Part shown: piece by piece, positions 12,811 through 18,645 of the stretch
Layout of the letters: every line of letters begins with the position of its first letter
How positions within the stretch are numbered: the stretch's first letter is position 1
Assembly (NCBI GenBank): GCA_050115015.1
Contig: JASFRI010000032.1
Coordinates: 1 to 18,645 of the forward strand
Length of the DNA: 18,645 nucleotides
From: JASFRI01 sp050115015
GTDB taxonomy: Bacteria; Acidobacteriota; Polarisedimenticolia; CBDVAL01
Direction: 5' to 3'
Notes under the pieces: model-generated
Database searches by the model: none
The model's input: the letters and a program-made list of their open reading frames with translations, nothing else
What the model was told of the DNA's origin: nothing
Made by a program: the position numbers and the translations under genes

Positions 12811-13774
12811 TCGGATTGGACGGGGGGCGGGGTCCGCCCCGCCCCACACCTGGTGGGAGGCCGCCGGCCGCATCCTGATCGCGGTGTACCTGGGCCTCCC
12901 CGCGCTGCTGCTCACCGTCCTGGGCCTGCTCCGCCTGTGGCGGGGCGAGGCGCGGCTGCCGCTGTCACTGCTTCCCCTGGCGGTGGCCGTGCTCCAGCTC
13001 GTGGCCGCGGCCCTCGCCCTGCGGGGCCGGACAGGACCGGCGGGCCTCTTCCTCGTCCTGGCGCTGGCGGGGGGGCTGGCGGGGCTGGTCGCCTCGTGGA
13101 TCGCCCCCGCATCCCCCTGGACGGGTGCCGCGACCGGCGTCCCGGGGATGCTCGTCGCGGCGGCCGGCCTGCTGTGGCTTCTGCTCCGGCGGGCCACGGC
13201 GCGCGGCGCGCCGGCGCGGAACGTCGTCGCGGCCACCCTGCTGCTGCTGGTGGCGTTCGCCGCGGGCATCCCCGACCTGGCCCGTCGGGCCGAGCTGGGG
13301 GTCGAGCTGCTGGCGGCGGGCCCCGCACGGACCTCCCGACTCGAGCCCGGCGCCCGCATGCCCCCGGCCGCGTTCGTGGGGCTGGACGGTGCGCCGGTCC
13401 GCCTCGACGAGCCGGGCGTCGTCTACGTCGTGAATTTCTGGGCCACCTGGTGCGGCCCCTGCCTCCTGGAGCTGCCGGCGCTCCTCGAGACGACACGGGC
13501 CCTGGGCGACGCGCCGGTCCGGGTCGTGGCGGTGAACACCGAGGATCTGCCGGTGGAAGACCTGCGGGAGTTCCTGCGGCGCCGGGACCTCGCCGGCCTT
13601 TCCGTCGTCCTGGACCCCCGGGACGTGCGCGACCGCGCCGGGATCGAGTACCTGCCGCTGACCCTCGTGGTCCGGGACGGCACCGTGCTGGAGCGCCACG
13701 AGGGATATGCGCCGGACGCGCTCACGGCCAGCCGCCTCGCGGCCCTCGCGGAGGCGGGCAACCGGGAGAGATAG
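12803..13774 (+). CDS. Membrane-anchored TlpA-like thiol-disulfide oxidoreductase
   Basis: A 323-residue protein. The N-terminal half has about five hydrophobic segments (near residues 23-46, 52-73, 80-100, 110-128 and 140-157). The C-terminal half is a thioredoxin-fold domain with FWATWCGPC (212-220), the catalytic WCGPC at 216-220, and a cis-proline region near YLPLTLVV. This is the arrangement of TlpA/ResA-type periplasmic reductases that keep thiols reduced in cytochrome maturation or target proteins. The start is uncertain: TTG at 12803, with GGGAG upstream, overlaps the previous gene by 8 nt, and no better ATG occurs before the first helix. The overlap and the upstream cysteine-ladder protein suggest that protein is its substrate. 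The redox direction cannot be told from sequence. Confidence 0.85.
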   Translation: MTDRIGRGAGSAPPHTWWEAAGRILIAVYLGLPALLLTVLGLLRLWRGEARLPLSLLPLAVAVLQLVAAALALRGRTGPAGLFLVLALAGGLAGLVASWIAPASPWTGAATGVPGMLVAAAGLLWLLLRRATARGAPARNVVAATLLLLVAFAAGIPDLARRAELGVELLAAGPARTSRLEPGARMPPAAFVGLDGAPVRLDEPGVVYVVNFWATWCGPCLLELPALLETTRALGDAPVRVVAVNTEDLPVEDLREFLRRRDLAGLSVVLDPRDVRDRAGIEYLPLTLVVRDGTVLERHEGYAPDALTASRLAALAEAGNRER

Positions 13775-13777
13775 GAC

Positions 13778-13853
13778 TGGCAGGCCCAGAGGGACTCGAA
13801 CCCCCAACCCCCGGTTTTGGAGACCGGTGCTCTACCAGTTGAGCTATGGGCCT
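13778..13853 (-). tRNA. tRNA-Trp (anticodon CCA)
   Basis: A complete cloverleaf is readable on the minus strand. The acceptor stem is AGGCCCA/TGGGCCT. The D-arm is AGCTCAACTGGTAGAGC, the anticodon loop CTCCAAA (anticodon at 13818-13820) is closed by CCGGT/ACCGG, and the T-loop is GTTCGAGTC. The discriminator is G, as expected for bacterial tRNA-Trp, and the CCA end is encoded. The 3' end lies 4 nt from the stop of the convergent thioredoxin gene. Confidence 0.97.
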
Positions 13854-13866
13854 GCGGCGGGGGCGT

Positions 13867-13872
13867 ATTGTA
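13867..13872 (-). promoter_or_regulatory. Extended -10 box for tRNA-Trp
   Basis: The minus strand reads TGCTACAATA, with TACAAT as the -10 and a TG extension, placing the start about 6 nt before the mature tRNA. A CTGACG lies 19 nt upstream as a weak -35. Confidence 0.5.
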
Positions 13873-13893
13873 GCAGATTGGCGGAGGAGCGCG

Positions 13894-14274
13894 TCAGCTT
13901 CCCCCGTCCGCCGGCGGCTCCAGAAACGCCCCGATGTTCGTCGCTCCGAAGACCAGCCGATCCGGACGGAGCCCGCGGAGCCAGGCCGCGACCCGGGCCA
14001 GGGCTCGCCTCACCCCGTCCGTCTTCTCCGGATCCGTCAGGGGAAGGAGACGGACCGTGGCGCCACCGCCCTCCCGGAGGCGGACCTGGATGAAGAAGCG
14101 CTGTCGGTGCCCCGCCTCCACGACCAGGGTGTCCAGGAGCCCTTCCTCGCCGTCCGTGCTCAGGTAGAGGCGCTCCACCTTCAGGATGTCGTTCCCGTCC
14201 CGCTGGACGATGGGCCGGAACTCCCGTCCCGCCTGGCTCAGGTCCAGCGGTCCCTCGATCACCACGTGCGGCAA
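13894..14274 (-). CDS. Hypothetical protein, 126 residues
   Basis: A protein I do not recognise. It is soluble, has no signal peptide, no cysteine and no membrane helix. The first 75 residues look like beta strands (HVVIEGPLDL, ILKVERLYLS, DTLVVEAG, RFFIQVRLRE). A helical stretch follows (GVRRALARVAAWLRGL), then DRLVFGATNIGAFLE. The start is TTG at 14274, with GGAGGG 5 nt upstream. The composition resembles its neighbours, so it reads as a real native gene. It precedes tRNA-Trp on the same strand by 40 nt, but the tRNA has its own likely promoter. A TGCTACACT at 14320-14328 on the minus strand is a possible -10 for this gene. No function is proposed. Confidence 0.65.
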   Translation of the reverse strand: MPHVVIEGPLDLSQAGREFRPIVQRDGNDILKVERLYLSTDGEEGLLDTLVVEAGHRQRFFIQVRLREGGGATVRLLPLTDPEKTDGVRRALARVAAWLRGLRPDRLVFGATNIGAFLEPPADGGS

Positions 14275-14373
14275 GGGGTCCCTCCTCGGCCACGGGACCG
14301 CACCGGCCCGCGGGGGACCAGTGTAGCAGGCGCCACGGGCCCCCGGCGTCGACCTTCGAGGGCAGCGGGGGTG

Positions 14374-14398
14374 TCGTGATTAACATACAAATTCACGA
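14374..14398. promoter_or_regulatory. Inverted repeat upstream of an orphan promoter
   Basis: TCGTGA (14374-14379) and TCACGA (14393-14398) are perfect inverted half-sites separated by an AT-rich 13-nt spacer. The centre lies about 64 nt before the inferred start of the promoter at 14415-14443, a distance typical of activator sites. The local AT content is unusual for this window. Confidence 0.4.
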
Positions 14399-14414
14399 TT
14401 CCATCGCGACGATC

Positions 14415-14443
14415 TTGACACTGGTGTGTTTCGGCGGTACAAA
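14415..14443 (+). promoter_or_regulatory. Near-consensus sigma-70 promoter without a downstream ORF
   Basis: A perfect -35 TTGACA (14415-14420) and a -10 TACAAA (14438-14443) are exactly 17 nt apart on the plus strand. Transcription would start near 14450. No plus-strand gene follows; the next coding sequence is the 3' end of a minus-strand transporter at 14636. Confidence 0.65.
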
Positions 14444-14449
14444 GCCTCG

Positions 14450-14635
14450 GGGGCCTCTGGGAAGGGGCCCCGGGAGCGCGCGGTCGCCGAACCTCGAGGC
14501 TCATCCGGATCCACCGAACCCCCTCACCTCCCCAGAGGACCTCGAGGCGGCCAGGTACCGACAGGCGACGGCGCTCCTCCTTGGTGGGCCGGCAGGCGTG
14601 TGTCCGCTAACTCGGATGCGCGCCTGCCGTGTTCT
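14450..14635 (+). ncRNA. Candidate small structured RNA, about 185 nt
   Basis: The stretch begins just after a near-consensus promoter and ends at a long hairpin. Its 5' part CCTCTGGGAAGG (14454-14465) pairs with CCTCCCCAGAGG near 14527-14538 with one mismatch. ACCTCGAGGC occurs twice (14491-14500 and 14539-14548). No ORF with a ribosome site is seen. It matches no RNA family I can recognise; SRP RNA, RNase P RNA and tmRNA motifs are absent. The size is like 6S RNA, but the 5' and 3' ends do not pair. Confidence 0.4.
14590..14635 (+). terminator. Long hairpin with a weak T-tract
   Basis: CGGCAGGCG (14590-14598) pairs with CGCCTGCCG (14621-14629). Wobble pairs and TCCG/CGGA continue inward to a 6-nt loop, about 17 bp in all. 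TGTTCTT follows on the plus strand, a modest U-tract. It is also 6 nt past the stop of the minus-strand transporter operon, so it may end or protect that mRNA as well. Confidence 0.45.
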
Positions 14636-15808
14636 TCACGCACCGTCCCCCGCGGAAGCCTCCGGGCGAGCCCGGGACAGGCTCACCCCGAGGAACACGA
14701 GCGAGAGGAGCAGCGCGCCCAGGTAGTACGGCAGCGAGGAGCTCAAGGGATAGAGATACCCCGCCACGAACGGGCCGATGACGCGGCCCAGCGCGTCCAT
14801 GGAGTTCATCGCGCCGATCGCCTCCCCCTGTCCCGTGGTGGTGCGCTTCGAGATCAGGCTGGAGTTCGTGGGGCGGAGGATCTGGTTCCCCACCCCGGCG
14901 ACGGTCAGGTAGAGGGTCATCCCGACCACTCCCGCGGCGGTGGTGATCAGGAAGAAGCCGGCGGCGTTCACGAGCAGTCCCGCCAGGAGGACGGCCTCCT
15001 CCCCGTGACGGTTGATCAGGCGTCCCAGGGCACCCCCCTGGAAGAGCGCCACGGCGAGGCCCATGAACCCCATCATCCAGCCCAGCGCCGCGGCGCCGAC
15101 CCCCAGGTTCTCGTCCACCAGGAAGGGAAGGGTGGTCTCCAGCCCGGCCATCGTGAAGGTCGCGAAGAAAGCCAGCACGTAGTACGGGGCGAGCCCGCCG
15201 CGAACGAGACGGGCCGGCGACGTCCATGCGGGCCGGTGCTGCGGCCGCGCGTCGGCGCGCAGGCTCTCCGGGAGAAGCGCCAGGGCGAACAGGAAGGTGG
15301 CCGCGCTGACCGCCGCGCCGACCAGGAAGGGCGTCCCATGCCCCCACCGGGCCAGGGCCCCGCCGATCGGCGGCCCCAGGATGAAGCCCAGCCCGATGGA
15401 CGCGCCGAGCAGACCCATCCCCCTGCCGCGCCCCCCCTCGTCGGTGCTGTCGGCCACGTAGGCCATCGCCGTGGGGAGCGCCGCCGCCGTCAGGGCCCCG
15501 GACAGCGACCGGGCGAGGAACAGGCCGGGCAGATCGGAGGCCGTACCGAACAGGTAGAGGCCCAGGGCGTTGCCGGCCAGGCCGACGAGGATCGTCGGCC
15601 GGCGTCCGAACCGGTCCGAGAAGCGACCCCAGATCGGGGAGAACAGGAACTGGAAGAAGGAGTAGCTCGCCATCAGGAGGCCCACCTGGGCCTCGGTGGC
15701 GTGCAGGTCCTCCGCGTAATAGACGAGGTTCGGGATGATGATCCCGAACGACAGCATCACCAGGAAGACGGTGGCGCAGAGGATCCCCAGGGGGGGGCGG
15801 CGGCTCAT
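14636..15808 (-). CDS. MFS transporter (drug:H+ antiporter-1 type)
   Basis: A 390-residue inner-membrane protein with 12 predicted helices. The loop between helices 2 and 3 has GRFSDRFGRRPTILVG, the classic MFS motif A of the DHA1/TetA-type antiporters. GLLGASIGLGFILGPPIGG in helix 5 is motif C, which marks proton-driven exporters. Length fits the family. Its ATG overlaps the stop of the upstream transporter gene (ATGA), so the two are cotranslated. The substrate is unknown; drug or metabolite efflux is most likely. A strong hairpin lies just after the stop. The C-terminal tail (ARPEASAGDGA) is short and hydrophilic. Confidence 0.9.
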   Translation of the reverse strand: MSRRPPLGILCATVFLVMLSFGIIIPNLVYYAEDLHATEAQVGLLMASYSFFQFLFSPIWGRFSDRFGRRPTILVGLAGNALGLYLFGTASDLPGLFLARSLSGALTAAALPTAMAYVADSTDEGGRGRGMGLLGASIGLGFILGPPIGGALARWGHGTPFLVGAAVSAATFLFALALLPESLRADARPQHRPAWTSPARLVRGGLAPYYVLAFFATFTMAGLETTLPFLVDENLGVGAAALGWMMGFMGLAVALFQGGALGRLINRHGEEAVLLAGLLVNAAGFFLITTAAGVVGMTLYLTVAGVGNQILRPTNSSLISKRTTTGQGEAIGAMNSMDALGRVIGPFVAGYLYPLSSSLPYYLGALLLSLVFLGVSLSRARPEASAGDGA

Positions 15809-16992
15809 TCGATGCCTCCACCCGCCGCCAGCGCCGGGGCCTCGACCCCCGCCCGGAGGCGCGCCTCGGGCCAGAGGGACAGGCTCAGCCCGCAGGCGGC
15901 CAGCGCGACGACCGCGGAGGCCCCGAACAGCCACGACGGGCCTCCCCAGTCGAACAGGGCGCCGGCGGCGAAGAAGCCCAGGGCATTGCCGGCACCGTAC
16001 GTGAACCCGGAGAACAGGCTCTGCCCCGAGGACCGCAGCCGCCCCGGGAACAGCCGGAACGTCCCCGTCACCGCCGCGACGTGGAAGGCCCCGAAGGTGA
16101 AGGCGTGCAGGACCTGTCCCACCAGCAGCGCCGGGAGCCAGGTGGTCCGCGCGTACAGGCCCCAGCGCAGCGCGGCGATCCCCAGGCACGCCGTCATCAC
16201 CGCGGGGACCCCGTAGCGGCGCAGGAGCCACGCGGAGGCGACCATGGTGACCATCTCGGCAACCACCCCCAGGGCCCAGAGGGCGCCGATGGCGCCGCGC
16301 TGGAATCCGGCGTCCTCCAGCACGATCGAGAAGAACACGAAGTAGCCCCCGTGGCTGGCCTGCATGAGCAGGCCGCAGCAGAGGAACGCCAGGACCCTGG
16401 GATCGAGCACCGCCGGGAGCAGGTCCTGCCGGCGCCAGGTCTCGGCAGGGCGCGTCGCCGGGATCCAAAGGGTGGCGAGGAAGTTGACCACCAGCGCCGC
16501 CAGGGTCACCTCGAGGACCCGGCGGATGCTCACCTGATCGAACACCCAGCCCAGCCCGAAGGAGGCCACGATGAAGCCCAGCGAACCCCAGACCCGGATG
16601 CGCCCATACTGCCACCGGTGGCGGTCCGCGAGTTCGAGGGTGGTCGCCTCCACGACCGGCAGCTGCGGCGACAGGAACGCCGAGTAGGCGTAGAGCACCA
16701 GGCACATCGGTACGAAGGCGTCAACCGCGAGCAGGAGCGAGAAGACCCCCGCGGCCGCCGCCACGCCGATCAGGGCGATCTCCTTGCGGCGGCGGATGCG
16801 ATCGGCCAGCAACGCCCAGAGCGGGCCGAAAAGGACCTTCCCGAGAGGGATGGCCGCCGCGAGGATGCCGATCTGCAGACCGTCGAAGCCCAGGGACTCG
16901 GCGTAGAGGTTGAAGTACGGCAGGTACACCCCGAGCACGGCGAAGGTCGTGAAGTAGAACAGCGCCAGCGGCGCCGGGGACGCGGCGCGCAT
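15805..16992 (-). CDS. MFS transporter (MFS_1-like / phenylpropionate-permease-like)
   Basis: A 395-residue inner-membrane protein with about 12 predicted helices. The N-terminus LALFYFTTFAVLGVYLPYFNLYAESLG, the loop PLWALLADRIRRRKEIALIG and RIRVWGSLGFIVASFGLGWVFD resemble the PPP/HcaT group of the major facilitator superfamily, which contains putative nucleoside and phenylpropionate permeases. It is unlike the next gene in motif A, so the pair is not a duplication. The ATG at 16992 follows a TGAGGCGAC ribosome site. The gene is the first of a two-gene operon, divergent from the SirB1-like gene across about 175 nt. Why two unrelated MFS transporters are coupled is unclear; import paired with export, or a two-component complex, are possible. 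The substrate is unknown. Confidence 0.88.
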   Translation of the reverse strand: MRAASPAPLALFYFTTFAVLGVYLPYFNLYAESLGFDGLQIGILAAAIPLGKVLFGPLWALLADRIRRRKEIALIGVAAAAGVFSLLLAVDAFVPMCLVLYAYSAFLSPQLPVVEATTLELADRHRWQYGRIRVWGSLGFIVASFGLGWVFDQVSIRRVLEVTLAALVVNFLATLWIPATRPAETWRRQDLLPAVLDPRVLAFLCCGLLMQASHGGYFVFFSIVLEDAGFQRGAIGALWALGVVAEMVTMVASAWLLRRYGVPAVMTACLGIAALRWGLYARTTWLPALLVGQVLHAFTFGAFHVAAVTGTFRLFPGRLRSSGQSLFSGFTYGAGNALGFFAAGALFDWGGPSWLFGASAVVALAACGLSLSLWPEARLRAGVEAPALAAGGGIE

Positions 16993-17112
16993 GTCGCCTC
17001 AGGCGGATCGCCGCCCGGGCGTTCGGCGAGCCTGCGACGGGATGCGAGGGCATGGGGTCGGCATCCGGGGGAGAATACCACGCCCTCGGGCTCCGCGGCC
17101 GCATCGCTGTGC

Positions 17113-17118
17113 TATCCT
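17113..17118 (+). promoter_or_regulatory. Possible extended -10 box for the SirB1-like operon
   Basis: TGTGCTATCCT contains TATCCT (4-5 of 6 matches to the consensus) with an upstream TG. Transcription would start near 17125, about 45 nt before the first gene. No -35 hexamer is visible. Confidence 0.3.
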
Positions 17119-17168
17119 CGGATCCGGCAATTGCCTGCCCCCCGTCAGACCGGAGAGTTGGAATCGTG

Positions 17169-18002
17169 ATGCTGGAGGCGGCCCTCGAGCCTTTCGCGCG
17201 CATGGCGGTCCAGGACGGTCGGGAGCTTCGCCTCGACCGGGGCGCCCTCGAGATTGCCCGCGTTGCCCATCCGGATCTCGAGGCCGGGCCGTGGCTCGAG
17301 CGCCTGGATCGCCTGGCGGAGCGAACCTGGAGCCGTCGTCGCTCCGCGGAGGGCCCCCTCGAGTTCGTGGGGCTCCTGAACCGATCGCTGTTTCGCGACG
17401 AGGGCTTCCGGGGCGACCGGGCATCCTACTACAGTCCGCGGAACTCCTGTTTGAACGACGTGCTGCAACGCCGTTCGGGGATCCCGATCACCCTCGCCGT
17501 GGTGTACCTGGAGGTCTCCCGCCGGCTCGGCCTCCCGGTGGCGGGCATCGGCTTTCCCGGTCACTTCCTGATCCGGGCCCGGGAGGGGGATCGGGAGCTG
17601 TTGCTCGATCCCTTCGACGGCGGAAGGACGCTGACCCCGGATGATTGCCAGCACCGCCTCGATCGCGTGTTCGGTGCGGGGGTGGAGCTCGATCCGCGCT
17701 TTCTGCAGACCGTCGACCGACGTCAGATCCTCACCCGGGTGCTCCGGAACCTCAAGCGGGCCTACCTGTCCCGGCGGGACAGCAAGCGCGCCCTCGCCGT
17801 CGTGGAGCGGCTCCTGGCGCTCCGGCCCGATCTGGCGGAAGAGCTCCGTGATCGCGGCAAGCTCCTGCTCCGGCACGGGCGAACCCGGCGTGGCGCGGAC
17901 GATCTTCAGGCCTACCTGGATCGCGTCCCCGGCGCCGTGGACGGACGGGAGATCCGCCTGCTGCTGTCGCGGCTGCGCCGGGCGCAGGCCCGGGTCAACT
18001 GA
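17169..18002 (+). CDS. SirB1-family transglutaminase-like / TPR protein
   Basis: A 277-residue protein. Residues 88-135 contain YYSPRNSCLNDVLQRRSGIPITLAVVY, RRLGLPVAGIGFPGHFLIR and then LLLDPFDGG (144-152), the core of the SirB1 N-terminal transglutaminase-like domain, with histidine H132 and aspartate D147. The C-terminal 90 residues form helical repeats (ILTRVLRNLKRAYL, ALAVVERLLALRPDLAEELRDRG) of TPR type. Such proteins occur widely, often near peptide-release or kdsA genes, and their biochemical role is not settled. The ATG at 17169 or the GTG at 17166 are both possible; GGAGAG lies 8-11 nt upstream. The stop overlaps the next ATG by 1 nt (TGATG), so translation is coupled to the Nudix gene. 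Confidence 0.88.
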   Translation: MLEAALEPFARMAVQDGRELRLDRGALEIARVAHPDLEAGPWLERLDRLAERTWSRRRSAEGPLEFVGLLNRSLFRDEGFRGDRASYYSPRNSCLNDVLQRRSGIPITLAVVYLEVSRRLGLPVAGIGFPGHFLIRAREGDRELLLDPFDGGRTLTPDDCQHRLDRVFGAGVELDPRFLQTVDRRQILTRVLRNLKRAYLSRRDSKRALAVVERLLALRPDLAEELRDRGKLLLRHGRTRRGADDLQAYLDRVPGAVDGREIRLLLSRLRRAQARVN

Positions 18003-18415
18003 TGGCGGGAACGCCGCGGGAGGTCGTGGTGGCGGCCGGGATCCTCCGGCGCGGCGACCGGATCCTCGCCTGCCGCCGGCGGCTGGAGGGCGCCTTCCCG
18101 GGCAAGTGGGAGCTCCCCGGCGGGAAGCTCCAGGACGGTGAGTCGCCGGGGCAGGCCCTGGTCCGCGAGCTCCGGGAGGAGCTCGCCGTGGAGGCCCGGC
18201 CGGGCCGCGAGGTTGCCCGGGTGCGCCACGAGTACGCGGATCACGCGCCGGTGCGCCTGCATTTCTTCGAGGTGGAGAGCTTCCAGGGCGAGCCGCGGAA
18301 CCTCGCCTTCGAGGAGATCCGCTGGGCTTCACCGCGGGAGCTTCTGGAGCTGGACTGGCTGGAGGCGGACCGACCCCTGGTCCGCCGGCTTGCCGGCCCG
18401 CACGGGATGACGTGA
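18002..18415 (+). CDS. Nudix hydrolase, MutT-like
   Basis: A 137-residue protein. The Nudix box spans 41-63: GKLQDGE, seven residues, then RELREEL, matching Gx5Ex7REUxEE. The usual G after EEx is alanine, a common variant in the MutT group. The preceding CRRRLEGAFPGKWELPGG matches the MutT substrate loop. Such enzymes hydrolyse 8-oxo-dGTP or related nucleotides to sanitise the pool, although many relatives act on other nucleoside diphosphates. The length (129-140) fits MutT. It lies in an operon with 1-nt overlaps on both sides. The exact substrate cannot be read from sequence. The C-terminal WASPRELLELDWLEADRPLV also resembles MutT. Confidence 0.93.
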   Translation: MAGTPREVVVAAGILRRGDRILACRRRLEGAFPGKWELPGGKLQDGESPGQALVRELREELAVEARPGREVARVRHEYADHAPVRLHFFEVESFQGEPRNLAFEEIRWASPRELLELDWLEADRPLVRRLAGPHGMT

Positions 18416-18645
18416 TGCGGATCGACCCCTCGGACCTTCGAGGCCGCGACCGCTACCGGCTGCTGATCTCCGCGATCGTGCCGCGCCCCATCGCCTTCGT
18501 CACGACCCGGGGGGCCGACGGTCTGGTGAACCTCGCCCCGTTCTCGTTCTTCCAGGGGGTCTCCGCTTCACCGCCGACGGTATCGCTGGCGGTGTCCCGG
18601 AAGCGCGACGGCTCGCCCAAGGACACCTGGCGGAACATCGAGACA
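18415..18645 (+). CDS. Flavin reductase-like protein, 5' part only
   Basis: The first 77 residues are visible; the gene runs past the window edge. RYRLLISAIVPRPIAFVTT, then GLVNLAPFSFFQGVSASPPTVSLAVS, is the signature of the flavin reductase-like (DIM6/NTAB) family, FMN-binding proteins that reduce flavin with NAD(P)H or use it as a cofactor. The ATG overlaps the Nudix stop by 1 nt, so the three genes are translationally coupled. Whether it is a true reductase or an FMN-binding split-barrel of unknown role cannot be decided from this part. Confidence 0.9.
   Translation, partial: MRIDPSDLRGRDRYRLLISAIVPRPIAFVTTRGADGLVNLAPFSFFQGVSASPPTVSLAVSRKRDGSPKDTWRNIET

Noticed and set aside
14450..14635. 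6S RNA
   Set aside because: The size fits, but the 5' and 3' ends do not form the long closing stem of 6S RNA, and the 3' end forms its own hairpin.
14636..16705. Single 689-residue frame joining both transporters
   Set aside because: Only its second half is a transporter. The first half is out of frame with the real upstream transporter, whose own frame runs 15805-16992.
1..18645. CRISPR array, integrase, phage or insertion sequence with transposase
   Set aside because: I found no regularly spaced repeats, no recombinase or transposase motifs, and no att-like repeat next to the tRNA gene.

Overview
The window is 18.6 kb of very GC-rich bacterial DNA (roughly 70% by eye) and is almost fully coding. 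The cytochrome oxidase operon, secreted and membrane thiol proteins, frequent GTG/TTG starts and GC-rich promoters with TACAAT-like -10 boxes suggest a free-living aerobic bacterium, probably Gram-negative and from an environmental or uncultured lineage. No ribosomal RNA or marker gene fixes the phylum, so I do not name one.

Layout. (1) 1-1320, minus strand: a compact cassette of a 29-residue peptide ORF, a radical SAM protein with a C-terminal cysteine cluster, and a metallophosphoesterase-like protein cut by the window edge. The genes are coupled by TGA-GG-ATG and ATGA junctions. (2) 1497-4316, plus strand: an NCS2-type purine/pyrimidine permease divergent from the cassette, then a HAD-IIA phosphatase and an EVE-domain protein. 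(3) 4317-4699: a non-coding convergent spacer with several hairpins. (4) 4700-5630, minus strand: a stand-alone protein resembling the glutamyl-tRNA reductase dimerisation domain, followed by a two-CBS-domain protein. (5) 5960-10436, plus strand: a heme-copper cytochrome c oxidase operon with subunit II, an A-type subunit I, two different subunit III proteins, subunit IV and a small CxxC membrane protein. (6) 10433-11419, minus strand: ergothioneine-type histidine methyltransferase egtD, ending in a CTAG shared with the oxidase operon. Its strong promoter lies just beyond a 166-bp near-perfect palindrome with inverted terminal repeats, so the palindrome should be the egtD mRNA leader. (7) 12034-13774, plus strand: a secreted protein with ten C-terminal cysteines spaced almost every fourth residue, overlapped by a membrane-anchored TlpA-like thioredoxin. 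(8) 13778-14274, minus strand: tRNA-Trp (CCA) and an unknown 126-residue protein. (9) 14275-14635: an AT-richer patch with an inverted repeat, a near-consensus plus-strand sigma-70 promoter with no ORF behind it, and a long hairpin, which is a candidate small RNA. (10) 14636-16992, minus strand: two overlapping MFS transporters. (11) 17169-18645, plus strand: a SirB1-like protein, a Nudix hydrolase and the start of a flavin reductase, joined by 1-nt stop/start overlaps.

The most system-like finding is the peptide-radical SAM-phosphoesterase cassette, a candidate RiPP-type peptide modification locus whose phosphoesterase lacks the usual DxH metal motif. Other points of interest are the palindromic element in the egtD leader, the orphan promoter with hairpin at 14374-14640, the free-standing glutamyl-tRNA reductase dimerisation-like domain beside the oxidase operon, and the cysteine-ladder protein with its thioredoxin partner.
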